Assembly: GCF_002443255.2 (NCBI RefSeq)
Contig: NW_019211454.1
Coordinates: 36,739,877 to 36,803,876 of the forward strand
DNA: 64,000 nt
From: Varroa destructor
Taxonomy: Eukaryota; Arthropoda; Arachnida; Mesostigmata; Varroidae
Reading direction: 5' to 3'
The stretch's first letter is position 1. Each line of letters begins with the position of its first letter. The notes under the pieces were generated by a model. It had not been told where the DNA came from, did no database searches, and worked only from the letters and a program-made list of their open reading frames with translations. This document shows positions 13,601-27,300 of the stretch, piece by piece. A program made the position numbers and the translations under genes.

Positions 13601-15192
13601 GTCATGGAAATACTAAATATATAATTGCTTTACGCTGGACTGAATGCTTAGCGCTGACCGTCTAGGAGATGACTTTAAGAGAAAGCTGCTACCTCGAATT
13701 GGTGTCCTACCGGTTTCCGATACCAGTAGTTTCCTGTAGTGGCAGATCTGTGAAATTTCTTCTGCAAAGCGTTTGGGTCCCGCTATAAAAACCATGGCAA
13801 ATCTGACATGAACAGAAGAAGGCATTAACGGCACTTCTTGGAGCAACCCTGCCGCCTGCTGAAGCAAAACTGTTTATTACTTCTTATCCTTTGAACTATA
13901 TACAACCGATAAAAACTTAATGTATATTTTATATTTGTATGTACTCTATAGTTGAGCCGTACCGACTACTTATTCACTTGCATAGAGTATTAATTACTTT
14001 AGTCTAACATACATATAATATCACAGTTTTAGAGATACTTGTCAATTCGTCGTTTAGCTAACCCTTTTATCTAGTTTTTCTGCTGGAGGCGTAGCCTGCC
14101 ATCAATCAAAGATATGGCTGATAATTTATATCTAGCTACACTTAACCTCTGCCTATGTGAACGTTGGTGCCGCGTTGTTCAAGTTTTATGACCAAGCCGA
14201 GGGTCCTGGCGCTCGTTAGAACTAGAGAGAGAGTAAAGCGATGGGGCGGCAAAATGCCACTGCCGGAAAGCGTCTTGAAAGACGAGAAGACCACAAGAAT
14301 TAGCTGAGAGGCAGATCTGAACTTGACCTTCTCTCGCAACGTCTTCTCGTTAGTGCTAGGCATGCATTGTAATCCCATCGGGTTTTTCATAAGCCCGCAG
14401 GGCCCATTTCCAGGTCTTCTGCTATTTGTCCTTATGCCCCCCTTTCCATTACTTACCTCGAGCAGCGTCGTCTCCAGCATCATCACGTGCTTCTACTCCG
14501 GTTCCTTATTTCCTTCAATTTCGTTTTTGTTCTGACAATGCCTTTTTAACGCAAAAGTCCCTTTCATTTCGTTTCAGTTGCTGTGAAGTCCACGCTGCCA
14601 ATGGGCAAACTGGCTCCTCGAAGCCCTCTCTGACTGTAACGTATGCCGCCTAGCTACTTTTGTTTTCTCCGCAACACCTGACAACTCAGAAGTAGACTTC
14701 TAGCGAATGTTATTCGCGCTAAGCCAGCTAACTAACGCAATGTTGTGTTGGCTTCTATCCATATCTTCCTGTGCATGAATGTATGGCTGTTGCTTGTACG
14801 TATGTATATGTATCCGAAATGGCCGAACTTATAGTCTGCCACAAATAAAGTGAACCCATATTTACCACAACCGTTGATGTTTCGAGAAAGCTAACAACCA
14901 CAGCACACTAATTGTATACAAGCCAACAAAGCGAGCGACTGCAATGGCAGGGCGTGTAATTGGACGGTCCGTGCGAACAGCTTAGAAAAACAGCTTTGAG
15001 ATAAGATTTGCAGAAGCGTTCAATTGAAAGAGGATTTTCGATGGGACCGCATATTCTTGCTTCCTTCCTTCTTCAGAGACCAGGGGACTTCCACTTTTGA
15101 CAGTTCTGGTATTACCCGGAAGTTAAGCTCCTAACAAGCAAAGCATTCCTCGCTATTTCTTGTTCTTTCCTCTGCATCCCATACATATATAT
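4630..15192. other. No convincing gene between the CRAL-TRIO gene and the assembly gap
   Basis: The promoter and any 5' UTR exon of the CRAL-TRIO gene should lie in the first kilobases, but no distinct signal was found. An open frame of 146 codons at 7423-7863 (plus) has a short Ala run from GCT/GCA-rich DNA and no recognisable domain. Other open frames (for example 14142-14486 minus, 13613-13867 minus) also lack family features. Small repeats inside are a 9-bp inverted pair near 6066-6089 (TCAAACGTT and its complement) and a 15-bp direct repeat at 9504-9550. Confidence 0.55.
9504..9550. repeat. 15-bp direct repeat with a near-palindrome between copies
   Basis: AATTTAGTCCTGTAG occurs at 9504-9518 and again at 9536-9550, a period of 32 bases. 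The spacer contains GGCCTGTAAATTTAGGCC, which is nearly self-complementary. It could be a small tandem duplication or part of an old mobile-element end; nothing else identifies it. Confidence 0.6.
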
Positions 15193-15292
15193 NNNNNNNN
15201 NNNNNNNNNNNNNNNNNNNNNNNNNNNNNNNNNNNNNNNNNNNNNNNNNNNNNNNNNNNNNNNNNNNNNNNNNNNNNNNNNNNNNNNNNNNN
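15193..15292. other. Assembly gap of exactly 100 N inside a TA-rich repeat
   Basis: The run of N is 100 bases long. It is preceded by ACATATATAT and followed by a TATATATATATA run. A round length suggests a placeholder of unknown true size. Both flanks are TA repeat, so the missing sequence is probably a longer TA array that stopped the assembly. Confidence 0.97.
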
Positions 15293-17484
15293 TATATATA
15301 TATATTATCAGAGATAAAAATACAGTTACCGCTTACTGCTGATTACTATTACCTTTCTGGTGCTATCATATCGTTTCTTCATCTATTGCTTTCGCGCGTC
15401 ATCTTTTTAACGAGCAAGCAGAGCACTCAATAAAGTGGTACCTCAACAAACGGACTGCAGTTGTTTTAGCTGTTAAATGCTCCGAGACGTGCGGGAAAAG
15501 GACGGCATAAGACGGAAATATAGTGCCACATGCCCGAGCAGGGAGCCGCTGGCTGCTTTTGACAAAATGTTTAAAACAGATAGGTCACGGTAGGGGTCGA
15601 TAATGAGATTAACCAAATGTTTTAGCGTAGGCGTCCGTCGGTCCCTCTCGATATTGTGTATATTCAAAATGAACTGCTCATGGGCATTACGAAAGAAATG
15701 AATGATCTAAGTGTATATTATTATTAGGGTGATCGACATTTGCCGTTTGTTTTCAATTTTCAGTTCGGTCTCAGGATTAATCGATTAGCTCTTGGCATTT
15801 GTTTGTGTGCAAAGCCCTGCGCATGTCCGGTTTGGATCGGACAATGCTTTCCTTGGACTTCAAATCCGGCTCTCGTCAAAGCTGAGCCTATGTATTGCTC
15901 CACAACTAGGCCCGCAAGGTCCCAAGCAAGCCTGCTTGTCGGAGAGGGATTTGTCAATATCTTCAGAATAAATTCCCGCAGAAGCGGCTAATCAGTCTTC
16001 AAAACGGCTTGATCTCTGGCTTGTCTGGAAAGTCTGGCTTGATCCAAAACGCGTTTATAGCGTTAAGCATGTTCCCTGTCTGCTGTCTGATCGATAAACT
16101 ATGGGCTTGTGTAGTAATATTACAGATTCATAAATCACGATGATAATCATAAATACCTCTTTCTATGGTTAGTAAAGATCTATAAAATAATTCCATCGGT
16201 AATATTATTTAGCTAATTTCTGGCTCAGAGTGCGTCCAATTGGTGACAAATGAATGAAGCAGTAACAAACTAAGTTTTCATACGAATACTAAGCGATCGG
16301 TGCCTTTCTTTATATTCCGTATGATCTTTCACCATGACATTCTCCTCGAAAGTTCCACAGCCGTTAGCTGTTTTAAGGTTTCCGATATCCACAATCTCAC
16401 TCGTTCCTTGTTATAACGCAAATGTGGAAAATATACACACGAGGCTTGATAAGCACAGCATTCATCGGGGGCAATGGTACAACACTAAACAGGCCAGTTC
16501 TATCACAAAGGACAAATAGCGGGTTATCTTTGCTTAGACGTTGTGCCGGGCCTGACATCCAGACTAGTGACGAACAACACACAGGTCGCAAAATTGATTT
16601 TTCTTCTTCAACCCTTCATTACATTTCCGATAACCCTCAAATGTAGTTGAATTAATTGTAAGCCCTTTTATTTCCTCGACACTAAGCTTACTTAGGCTTA
16701 ATACGAATGTTACGACACAAGAGGAAATGTTTTAACTTCGTAAGCCCACAATGGTAGGTAGAATAGCATTACCTAGTAAACGAGCGGTGCCTGTATATAG
16801 ATTTTGAGAAGTCGCTTTTTTTGTTGCATTCCATTGTGGGTGAAGTTCCTTTTCCTGATCAACATCAGGAATTTTGAACGGATAAACGTTGAGAATACGA
16901 TAGGAATGATAATAATTGTCTGCTTCCGACGGGTTATATTTGCTGGTGCGTAGCTCATTTGACATTACAAATGTGTATAATCGAAACGCTAAATTATTCT
17001 AGAATATCTAACTTGTATGCTATCTGAAGGCTGAAGAGGGTGTCATGCTGCACCTAATTTGACCTGCACTGAGGCAATTCAATCCAGCCTAAGAAGGTCA
17101 TTTTTAATCAGCAGTGATATATATCGTATGATATAGTTTCTCATTAATTCCGCTCTTCGAATCAGTAGAACCGACTACTTCGGCATTCTAAGACTAATCT
17201 TCTTATAGACATAGCTTACTATTTAACCGTTGGACGTGTACACCCACAACACGTAGTCACATTCCTCTATCCCCATTTCACTTGGAGCACTTATAAATCG
17301 AAGCTTTCCAACCGATAACAAGCATTGCCGTTTCTAGAGAGCTATGCATTATAGCTGGAAACCAAGAATCGCGTTCGCTTCAATAACCGCTGAAATGTAT
17401 CGTTAGTTTTTTTAGTATGCCTGTGCTCCCAACGTTCAGTGTGGTTGTTATTTGTATCTAAATACATTGTGATTACGGCATCCG
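15293..17484. other. No gene recognised after the gap
   Basis: Short open frames overlap on both strands around 15740-15990 and 16334-16646, none with a recognisable domain. A short ATATAT run continues from the gap to about 15305. No RNA gene was seen. Confidence 0.5.
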
Positions 17485-18224
17485 TCTGCAGATAATAAAA
17501 GCATCGTTTGCTTACAAAGAAAAATAGCAACAAAATGCAAGAGGAAGCTAATAGGGAAATGAATTTACTTGTCTCTCTAGAGTTGACACACAGGATATAC
17601 ACAAAGTAGGCAAGAGGGCCGAATAGACTAGGATCGAGTAGGTGGCTCTGCTGACAGCGAAGGCAAAGTAGTTGGTCATTGTGAAATGGACCAGCTGACG
17701 ATGTTATGCGATCGGCTCCAGCCTGGGTTTCGAGGCGCCCAGACATCAAGCGGCAGCCAGTAAGAGCGAGTCATGCGAGTGTTGTAGAATAACATGTTAC
17801 GTAGTGAATGGCCACAAATGGCCCCAGCCAAGCACAGCTGCAAGGTGTTCGTGGCGGCTAGCCGATGCAGCGGCCAATGAGACGATTCGCCGCTAGGATG
17901 GTCACCGCAGTACGTGCCAGTCATGTGCAGTCCTTAACGAACAGACAGCAGTCCACACTGGACGAGAAGCGTTCTGAGCAGCAGACAAAGGGCGGTAATG
18001 GAAAAGATGAGACAAACGAGTGAGTTTACAGGAGTGCGGCCTGGAACGCGCAAAAAAATTTGACAAAAAGGGAAACAATGCCAGTGATGCGCGACGACGG
18101 TAACAGCAGCTGAAAAAACACGAGCAACGGTCGCTACTGTGGAGTGCCGCTCTCTGCTTGTATCATAAGATATAGATGTCGGTGTAAGGCCAAGGAATTG
18201 ACCTACAACGACCAGGCTGTCCAT
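17485..18224 (-). pseudogene. Membrane-rich broken reading frames, possible gustatory-receptor-like relic
   Basis: On the minus strand, a 96-codon frame from 18224 follows CTCCTTTGGCAG, a good acceptor. It encodes SLVVVGQFLGLTPTSISYD, a hydrophobic stretch, and later SLVCLIFSITALCLLLRTLL, which has the look of the first two membrane segments of an arthropod gustatory receptor. It then stops. In another frame at about 17685-17569 the DNA reads TNYFAFAVSRATYSILVYSA followed by LLPTLCISCVSTLERQ, again receptor-like, ending at a GTAAAT donor. A TATCTGCAG acceptor 83 bases on (exon from 17485) is in the same phase. At least one frame change and one stop separate the pieces. I recognise a pattern, not a defined motif; the pieces could be chance hydrophobic frames. 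Confidence 0.3.
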
Positions 18225-20699
18225 CTGCCAAAGGAGAGATCAAGGGCGAGAAATGATGTCGAGGTTTTCAATCATGAATGTAAAGCTGTTGTGGAGACAA
18301 AAAGCAGGGTATAACCATAAAATCATTCGAATCACATCCATTCAAATAACCACTAAGAAGTTCTTGACGGTAAGCAATGTGCCGACGAAAGCAAAAGGGA
18401 AAGTCGTAGGAGAGTATTCGGCTCTCCCAACAGCCGAGAACGAAGGAACAACCATCGAATGGAGCAGATACCTCCAGATAGTACCGATAGCGGAAATATT
18501 CCGGTCCCTTTCGCAGCTTTTTATAGTTACAAATGAAAGACAGCGCTTGTTCACTGTCTTATCTGCCAAATAGAAGACAACATTTCGCTGTTTAGCTTTC
18601 CAACTACTTGACGCTCTATTTTATATTAACAATACCAATTACTTCATATATATATGGATACATATTTTTTCTAAAAAATGTTTAACCACCGACGAAGAGA
18701 CTGTTTTGCTTCTATTACAAATGCTCTATAGGTCTTGTCAGTGCACTATTGGGAGTAGCGGTATAATACTTCGCAGACTTCAACAACTATTTAATATTGA
18801 TACTGAAGCCTTTTTTTATTAGATTGCTTTCAATGTTTTCTGGCGCACAAGGTACCCTCACAAGAAGGAGCCTATTAGTGTTGGGTTTGAGATGTTCCTG
18901 GGCAGCAGATGATGCTCAATACAGTAACTGCGATTAGGTCGGTTTCAGTTTTAATGTAGCTTAATAGAGTTGAACCAAAAAATTCCCTATTTTTTAAGTG
19001 CAATTGTTCTTGTCAGCCTGAGTCATCTTCGTTGACAGAATATATCATTGTTAGAATATAACTTTTCCATTCACAACTTCTTACTTGATGACTAAAATAT
19101 TTTACTAATTTTTGGGGCGTTTTATTGTGAGGGAGTCCACTAGACTTTTTTGGCTGGAAAAGCTTGTTGATGTTTTTGATCTTTTGTAAAGTTGTTTATG
19201 AATATCCTAAGACGGTCTATAACTTATCTTATATTTCATTAATTGTAGCTGGCCCTCGCGACACTGTGTTGCTACATAGTTTCACACTTATATGAGCAAT
19301 TATCAGAATAGTTTTTATCTATTCAAGAATGCCCTCCTTACTTTTAATATTACTCCTAATAAATCACGTTTTGAAAAAAAAAAAGAAAAAAGAAAAAGAC
19401 GTGGGAATTGATGCGGGACAGCTTTTCTATAAACACTCAATCTGTACAGATACATTGTATATCATTTTTACAATACGATCTATACTTTTACTGATAATAA
19501 TAATAATAGCTAGTTAATCGAAACACAATGAGCTGCCTCTTACAAACCTACCGTTCGATAACATTCCTTACTAACGGTAGCGATAGCTATGATGAAAAAA
19601 ACATTTTTTTTCGTTCACTCAAACAACCGATTTGTAAAGTAGAATTTTTTTTTACAAACTGACAATTAATGTGATCATTTTTCACAAGAAACGTTGCTCG
19701 TCCCGTTCATCCGTGTCGGATCAACTATCGGTAACAAAAAATATATGGTCGCTCTTATATCGTCGTCGCTGTTTGTTGTTACCTTGAGAATGATTCTTAC
19801 TACAGGCCCCCATATTTGGCTCTGTAACTCAATATAAATTATAACGCAGTGAGAGAAAGAGCATTTCGTCAGCGGCAGACCCACGTACGTGTAACAATAG
19901 TGTCGTTGAAAAAAGCGCTATCTACATTTTTGTTACTATGCCCAACGTATCCTCTTTGTTGTTGTTGTTGTCATTGTTGATAAATAGCAGAGCGGCGGTT
20001 TGCTAGACGAGGTCCAGACAACGGGATCATTACAGTTTAGCTGCAGGCGTGTTTTCTACAATGACCACCCTATAAACTCGTCGACAATATGAGCTTTGGA
20101 CAAGCTTTGCTCGGGATTGCCATTAGTCAAGTCTCTTTCCTTTGCAGTTGTCGAACTCCGCTCGATATAATAACAACCTACTCTCTGCATATCCATTTTG
20201 TATTGCGATAAATCTATCTAACTGTCGGTAAATATACGCATACGCATACGCAGTCGAAAGGACATAACGCATAACCTCGTAGCGAGTATAGGATTGAACT
20301 ACTACCGACAAACCTCGAAAAGTTCGTGATATGGACACTTGAAAAGTTGGCCGCAAAAACATCAGATGCACAACAATTCATGCTAATACCGCAGAAGCTA
20401 CATAGACAGGGGAGCTGCCAGATTCTGCTTAAACGTAACTTTTAGCACTAACTTTCATTTAAAAACTTCCTTACATATAAAAAAAAACATCACAGTTTCT
20501 CGTGTCTACGCAAGACGGACACGTGAATATATTGTTGTTGCTATGCTTGTCGGTTAGCAATATTAATATATATCAATACGCGGATAGTACTCGGTAGCAT
20601 AAGTACACAAACTGCCATACGGACACGCCACGTACGGCTATCAATCTGGTAACAAGGCGCACTGATGTTACCAAAACGTCTATGTTGAATAACGAATTG
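18225..20699. other. No gene recognised
   Basis: An open frame of 106 codons at 18253-18573 (plus) has no family features. The stretch is AT-rich, with homopolymer runs near 19375-19400 and a short TTG repeat at 19956-19971. No foldback or RNA gene was found. Confidence 0.5.
19956..19971. repeat. (TTG)n microsatellite
   Basis: About five tandem TTG/GTT units are followed by an imperfect continuation (TCATTGTTG). It is too short to have a clear function. Confidence 0.75.
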
Positions 20700-20700
20700 T

Positions 20701-20714
20701 GGGGGGGGGGGGGG
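20701..20714 (+). repeat. G14 homopolymer tract
   Basis: Fourteen consecutive G are followed by AATCGGGG. Homopolymer G this long is rare in AT-rich DNA and can form G-quadruplex structure. The exact length may be uncertain because such runs are error-prone in sequencing. Confidence 0.9.
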
Positions 20715-21341
20715 AATCGGGGTTTAGCCCCAAAAGAGTAAGCAGCGATCTTATTTGGTACATTAGAGGTTTCTTGCGTGTTATTTACAATACATTCCAG
20801 TTATGGCGCGAGCTAGAGCTGATAAAATGAAGCACAGGGCAGAAGGGAGGTCAATGAGTACAAGCCACTGTACGAAATAACGCACAACCCTCACACAGGC
20901 TTTATATTTCTTCAGGCCAGTGGTCAGCCACAGCGTGTACCCAAGCGGCGGCCAGGTTAAGGAAGGATTGTTTGCTCGCGTTAATCCTAACCTGTTAGTA
21001 GTCTTGACGGTAGTATAGAATGAGAGTAGGGCTTTCGGTAGAGAACTCGTGAATAGGGTTTAGGCACTGTTGGTTGGTCGTAAATAGCCTCATTATAATG
21101 CAGTCGCAGACAAAGCTATTTGGTGAAATCCCCTGGAGAGGTGTTCCATCGAGAACGAAGCACCTGTTCTCGCCGGGCTAAAATATTGCAATGGTGAGCC
21201 ATCCAACTTTGTTGGCGTAGACGATACCGCAGTGACTGCTCTGGCAGCTCTAGGAGAAGCACTCTTTTGTTCGCCCGACCGACCGATAGTGAGAACGAAT
21301 CAGAGTGCGCAGACATGCTGCGCCATTTTTTCTATATGTCC

Positions 21342-21380
21342 AGCGGCGGCGGCGGCGTCGTCGTCATCGTCGTCGTCGTC
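21342..21380. repeat. Compound (CGG)n-(CGT)n microsatellite
   Basis: A GCGGCGGCGG run passes directly into GTC/TCG units with one interruption (TCATCG). The two unit types differ by one base, as in a repeat that mutated and then expanded. Overlapping open frames across it give Gly/Val, Arg or Asp-like runs and are not evidence of a gene. Confidence 0.9.
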
Positions 21381-24300
21381 ATGCTGTTAAGGCCGTCATG
21401 CAGCGAACAGCCAATGGAGGTCATCCTTTTGCATGTGGGAAAGGCTATCATATATGTGGATGGATATGCAGACTGGTGGCAGGTAGTAACGTTAAGTTTG
21501 TTGAGTATAGTGTAGTTTGCCACCGACACTGTGAAGACGTCAACAAACCTGCACGAACATTTATAAGACAATTTAAACGGTCGTCATAGCTTACATGTGA
21601 AATAAATTGATGCAATAGCGATAGAAACTGACTGGCATGTCACGTTGCGTCGCTAGCCCCATAGCGATGCAGTCAAAAAAAGGCCACACCATGACGCGGG
21701 CTCACATATAGCAAGTTTCGTATTTGTGTATATTCGACAGTGAAGTGTAAAGTATAAGAAAAACAATAGCCCTTGCCAAGAAAAACAGGACGGTTAATGT
21801 GCCGTCGAAATGGCAAACCAGTTTTATTTTTAATAAAGGTCGGGGCCCACGTGTTCCACTTATCTACGTATGCTATATGTATTTCCTAGCCAAGTTTTTT
21901 TAGTTGTTTTAACACATTCTCAGAAAAGGCATCCAGATTCGATCTCCACGCACTATCCTTCGAGAAAGAAATCGTTTGTAATTCGTTTGTTTTTTATGAG
22001 CTTATATACAAAAATAACTTAAGTAGGTGTTACTGCTTTGGTTTGATGCTGACACTTATGAGACCCTGTTCATTAATTTGTTAAAAAATGTTTACCCACG
22101 TTGAATCCTCGGTGGAAAGATATCCGAGCAGTTGTTTGTCGCATAAACTGCTAAATCTACTATGTAAAAAAAAATATTGTATATATAGAGGTTCTCTGTT
22201 CATGACATGATCGTAGGCTAGAAAATGCTAGCCCATAAATACATTTGCGTTAATGCCAACTTAGCGGAGAACAGTTCCAAGTTTTGGTATTTGAAAGAAA
22301 TAGCAAAAAGTTATAAGAGCAGATATGTTACACAGTCGAAGATCACCGCTCACACCGGCAATAAAAATAGCCTATTCCCAGATGAATGAATTACTAAGCA
22401 ACTTAGAAACACAGGGACTGTAACGTGGCTCACAATCTAACTCCGTATACAACAGCCTGCGTATACTAACTTATCATTGTATAACAATACAGTTAGGTTA
22501 TGCCATGCATGTCTCTTGCAAGAAACTTGGTAATGATTGGATTTGGGCCATTTTCTAGGGTGTATTAAGATCGATGTCGATACGCATCAAAAATGATAAG
22601 TGCGCGCGAAAGCTTTCGTTGCTTCTCATTCACATTCTATACTCGTTCGCCTTACCTTGCTTCAACCGAATAACCCGTGCGGAACGATATTTCCCCAGTC
22701 GTGCGGGCAGTCTTAACGTCTAACTGTATATTAATATTTCAAGGAACATATCACGCCAGACTGGGTCCGTATCGATATTTTGTGAGATGACCAAATGTCT
22801 GCACAGAAGTAATCCTTCAATTCCTTTCGATCATTCAATTGCATTCTTATATTCTGCAGAATATATTTGCTCAAAACTTCCTTTGAGCGTTCAATCCTAG
22901 ATAAAACACAAGGCACACACTGTTGTGCCTAATTCCACGACACGCAGGGCCTGACATAGCCACTTGACCAGAGCAGTACTGTTTGTTCAAAAATGTATTA
23001 TATATATAGTGTACAGTTAGATTTAAATTGAACTTGTCCCGAGAACTAGTCGTATCGTCAATCATCTTACTGTTTACCAAAAACGTACCCAAACGTCGCA
23101 AAATCGTCGATGAATAGTTTGCTCAAGGCTGTAAAGTACGTCACCATAAACCATTCTAGCGGATTTTATCAAAGATGATAAACATCTACATATGTAGTTT
23201 ACTGTCTAGAATTATGACTAAATCTAGATAGAGTTGGTAATCATGGTAATATTATGTTTCCGCCATGGTACGAATTCAATTTGTTAACCCTAGCCCGATA
23301 CCGCAGAGCAACGACTACGAACGACACATAGACCACCGCTGCTCATTAGTGTTACCGAGATCGACCTTCCTTTCATTCTACTGCACCCTGATCCCGTGGA
23401 TTTCTGAAGACGTCGGTTTGAACCAGCAGCCGCAGGAGACTGTGCGTCGTTAGCGCATAACCCGAGATGCGGCCTTGTACATTGTAAAATATCACAACTG
23501 TTCCTTAGCTATCCATCGAGTCCACTGGCTCGCCATTAAAAATATTTGTGAAACCTTCTGAATTTGATAAAATTGGCTCCCCACCCACTGATCTTACAAT
23601 ATGTTTTGCCACGTACCAGAACGATGAAAAACATACAATCCGATGTTATCATCTTGTATTGTTTAGCTTGTACAAATTTAGGAAACAACAACATTGCTTC
23701 AGGACAAGGGCTTCAGAACGATTTTTTTATAATGTATCAGTATGCATGCAAGTAAAGGGACGAAGATGGTCGCATTTTTTACTACATTGTGTCATACATG
23801 CTCTCCCTCTAGTCAGTCTGCAATTTACCATCCATACACGATGAAAGATCTCTAGGAGCTTTTGCCCATGCTTTGTTGTTGTGACAAAAACAAGATCTGC
23901 CAAGCATCAGCATCTGACGCAACGAGATAACAGAAATTAAATACGAGATTCGTATTTTCCTCAAGATGTTATCATAATCAATATATCGTCGCTAAATCGT
24001 CGATAGCGCATTTTATACATTTATCGAAACATTCCTACAAAACACACATGCCGGCGACTTAAATTGATTCCCAACACTTAGCCACACAGTGCTTTCAACA
24101 TAGCATTCATAAGCTCCCACTATATAGCATCTATCAATCCGCTACCCAACACCCTCTAGCGAAGGTACGCTTATTATTGTTTTTCATCCGATTCTCCCGG
24201 CAATGCACGCACCATCGGGCTGCTACTATAGCACCAGTCACCTTACTCTGTTTCCGTCATTGCCCGGCGCCAGTTCTGGGATCATGAGCGAAATATCTGC

Positions 24301-27300
24301 TCTAGGTAATCCTCTGTTTGCCTATCTCTGTTCGCAGAGATGAGACCCAAATGGCTGGCTTGGTAAGCCTCAAGCAATTTGCAAGTAATTACGAGGTGCG
24401 GATCTCAGTCGTACTTCGAAGGTCGGTGCTATTACCACTAGCCGAATAGGGCTGAACAGTTGGCAAGACGAATTATTCGTAAATAACACATATCCTGTTC
24501 TGTCGTCTGGCACAATGAGGGTGGCTGAGGGTAAAAGAAAGATGCGTGTTGTCGACCTGTGTCAAGCTTTGTTGACTCGTAGCGCTGTTGCGTTCGGCCC
24601 TTCTACTCCGAGAAGCTATTGCCATACTATTGCATGTGCGTGCTACACTGGATATACATGACTCAATTTCTGGGCGTGCCAACCGTTACAATATTTAGAA
24701 TGCGTGCGATCTTTGCTGATGCAGCTCTTAAATAGGCACACAAATTTTGATCGTTTGCTGCGAGTAAGCTAGAGACCTATTAAACAAAACAAAAGCATCA
24801 TTTAAGCAATGACAAGGGTTGCGTTTGCCTCAAGTACAAAGATTTTTGAAAACATCTTATAAAGTATTACCAAAATTATATCGCTGGCTTCAAGGTGGTT
24901 TGATCGTTTTGCATAATAATATAATTAATAACGGCCGGAGGCCAGTAGCTATCGCTGTGCTAGATTATTTAATCAACTTTTTTATCAAAAAACGTTAAAA
25001 AATGAAAAATGAAGGCTCACCAAAAGTAACGTGATAGGCGACTGATATAACGACAACATTTTAAGACCGTCAGTTGATTGTATATCATGAATTTTTATAT
25101 ATATATTTATAAATTTATATTAAACAAATTGCTCTATTCGATTTTTCTGAAAGCCTCGTACTTTTTTGAGTGTGTTCCCAGATCTGCTAGTCTGTTTATG
25201 TGTATTTGTGAGTTTGTTTATTTCTTCTACCAGCGTTAAAATGGGCATATATACCCTGTGTAGCTTGCAAAAAAACTTAAGTTTGCCGTGTGCTACTAAG
25301 AGTGATTAGCAATACTCGCTCGTATTTGATGCGTTCGCTGAATAGCCATTACGTGGAGATATTTAGATTACAAGACGTTTGTGAGGGAAAGTAGCGACTG
25401 CTCTACATCGTGCTATCTCTGACTTGAGAAGAACTCGCTTTCGAAATGAAACGCGAACCTATGGCAGGCGAAGGTAAAGGTGGTGGAGAACCTCATCGTG
25501 GTATCCCTTCATTTTTTCGCCGGAAAACTATTTTCGGCCCTCTTAGATAATAGTCGCTAGAATGCTGTTGATAGCATTTCATGTAATCCAATTAGATTTC
25601 CTGTATACACATAGGCACGCATGTACATACCACTTATATTTGCGCACGCGAACTTGTCACGATGAGTTCCGACCACCGTCATCGACAAGCGTCTGTGACG
25701 AAAAGCTACTGTCAACGTTCTACGGCATAGAATTGCTGACAATTGCAGAAACAGCTAAATCAACGATGAAATCGTTTATTTATATATACAGATATATAAT
25801 CGTGGTCTAAGTGGCCCCGGAGTTCAAGCAACTTTCCACTTTCAGACTCCGCTTCCGCCGTTCCTAGTTTCTCTGCTTTTCTGACCGCGAGCCTTTCTTC
25901 TCTCGGGTTTGAAATGTTAGTAACATAGTAGTTATTTTTGTTGTTTTTCTTAAACTATTAGCTGTCTATTAATGCGCGTACTGGAAAATTTGTCTACGAT
26001 TATCATAAATACAAGTGTGGGCGGCCCGGTTTTAGGTAAATATGCTTCGCGTGTTGACAGTTTCAGCAACTTTATCTCAACTTTACTTTGCTCGCTTTTT
26101 CAATGTCACTTGTCTTTGCCTGACGGCGATTCCATTTTATGTAGTTCTCATAGACGTTTTCCTCATTTTATGTCTTGACCCGAACCCCCCTCGCTATCTG
26201 CTCAAGTGACCGTCATAGACGATCTGTGCAAACTTATTGAGAACACAGAGAGAAAAGGAGAAGGAACGGTAACGCCGCCGTGCGGAAATTTTAACAAAGT
26301 GACGTTGGTTTAAGGCGCTTTCACGTTTCAGAAGTAAGGCTTATTTCCTTTGTTCCAGTTTTGCTACCGTCGTCGCCGATGCGTTACCTTCGCCTTGCCG
26401 CGGTCTTATCAAGACGGCTACCCCTTGCCCCCACACTTAGTTTCATTAAAGCAGGCAACAAGGCAGCCTTTTGTTCTGTCATTCTTCGTCTGTTTTTCCC
26501 TCGAGCTAGCAATAAAGGAAAGTTTGAGAGGGGTGGAAATGACTGCGGTAGAAAACCTAAAACTCTCTCATTACGTCCATACTTTTTTGTCTCTATTTCT
26601 TTTTTTCTTACTCGCACAGAGGCCTTTCCATTCGTGCTTGGTCCCTACCAAAGGTTTCCGATGATATTCAAGATTCCGTTTTTTCCCGTTCCTGTAGCCA
26701 TCATCTGGACCTGAAAGAAGGAAACTTCTTGCCGGTGGGGTCGCAGAAGCTCGTTCATTTGCCTGTCGTCCGGCGAAGTGCGTGCGAATTTGTAAGACGA
26801 GAGTGGTTTACGTGTCGACGATGCTTGATGGACAATGATGAATTTCCGCTCTGACGATGTAATAATAGCTCCGCTTCTGTTCTTCTAAACGAATTCATTG
26901 CTTCAACGTCTTTTTCAGATCCATTTAGCCCACAACTCTCCGATCCTCTAGGATACACTGCTGTCAAGTAAGGATATTCGTTTTCAGCTCCTTCTATATA
27001 CCAACATATATGTTGACGGTATATGGTCTACTACATCTGCTCGGTTGGGCCTTTCACGTCATCCTCTGCGCAATGTTTTCTTCTAGATCTTGTCCGTTCT
27101 CCTGTGTGAATTCCTCCCTGAAACATTCTACGTACCCTCTACACTAAATCGAGTCAAAGGACTTCAAGTCTGGCTCGGGGCGACTAAGCAAAATAAAATT
27201 GGATCTTTTTTGCCCGATTCAGCCCCAGGCAGCTAAGTAAACCGTTTGGTTTACAACCGCATAGCAACGAATAAACAAGTGCAGGAAGTCAGACGGCCGC

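Noticed and set aside
24300..24450. Segment whose minus strand has GGCTAGTGGTAATAGC, like a polymerase III A box
   Set aside because: The expected B box is too poor a match and no stems could be paired.
26350..26714. Two overlapping 104- and 117-codon plus-strand frames
   Set aside because: Both look composition-driven; neither has a recognisable motif.
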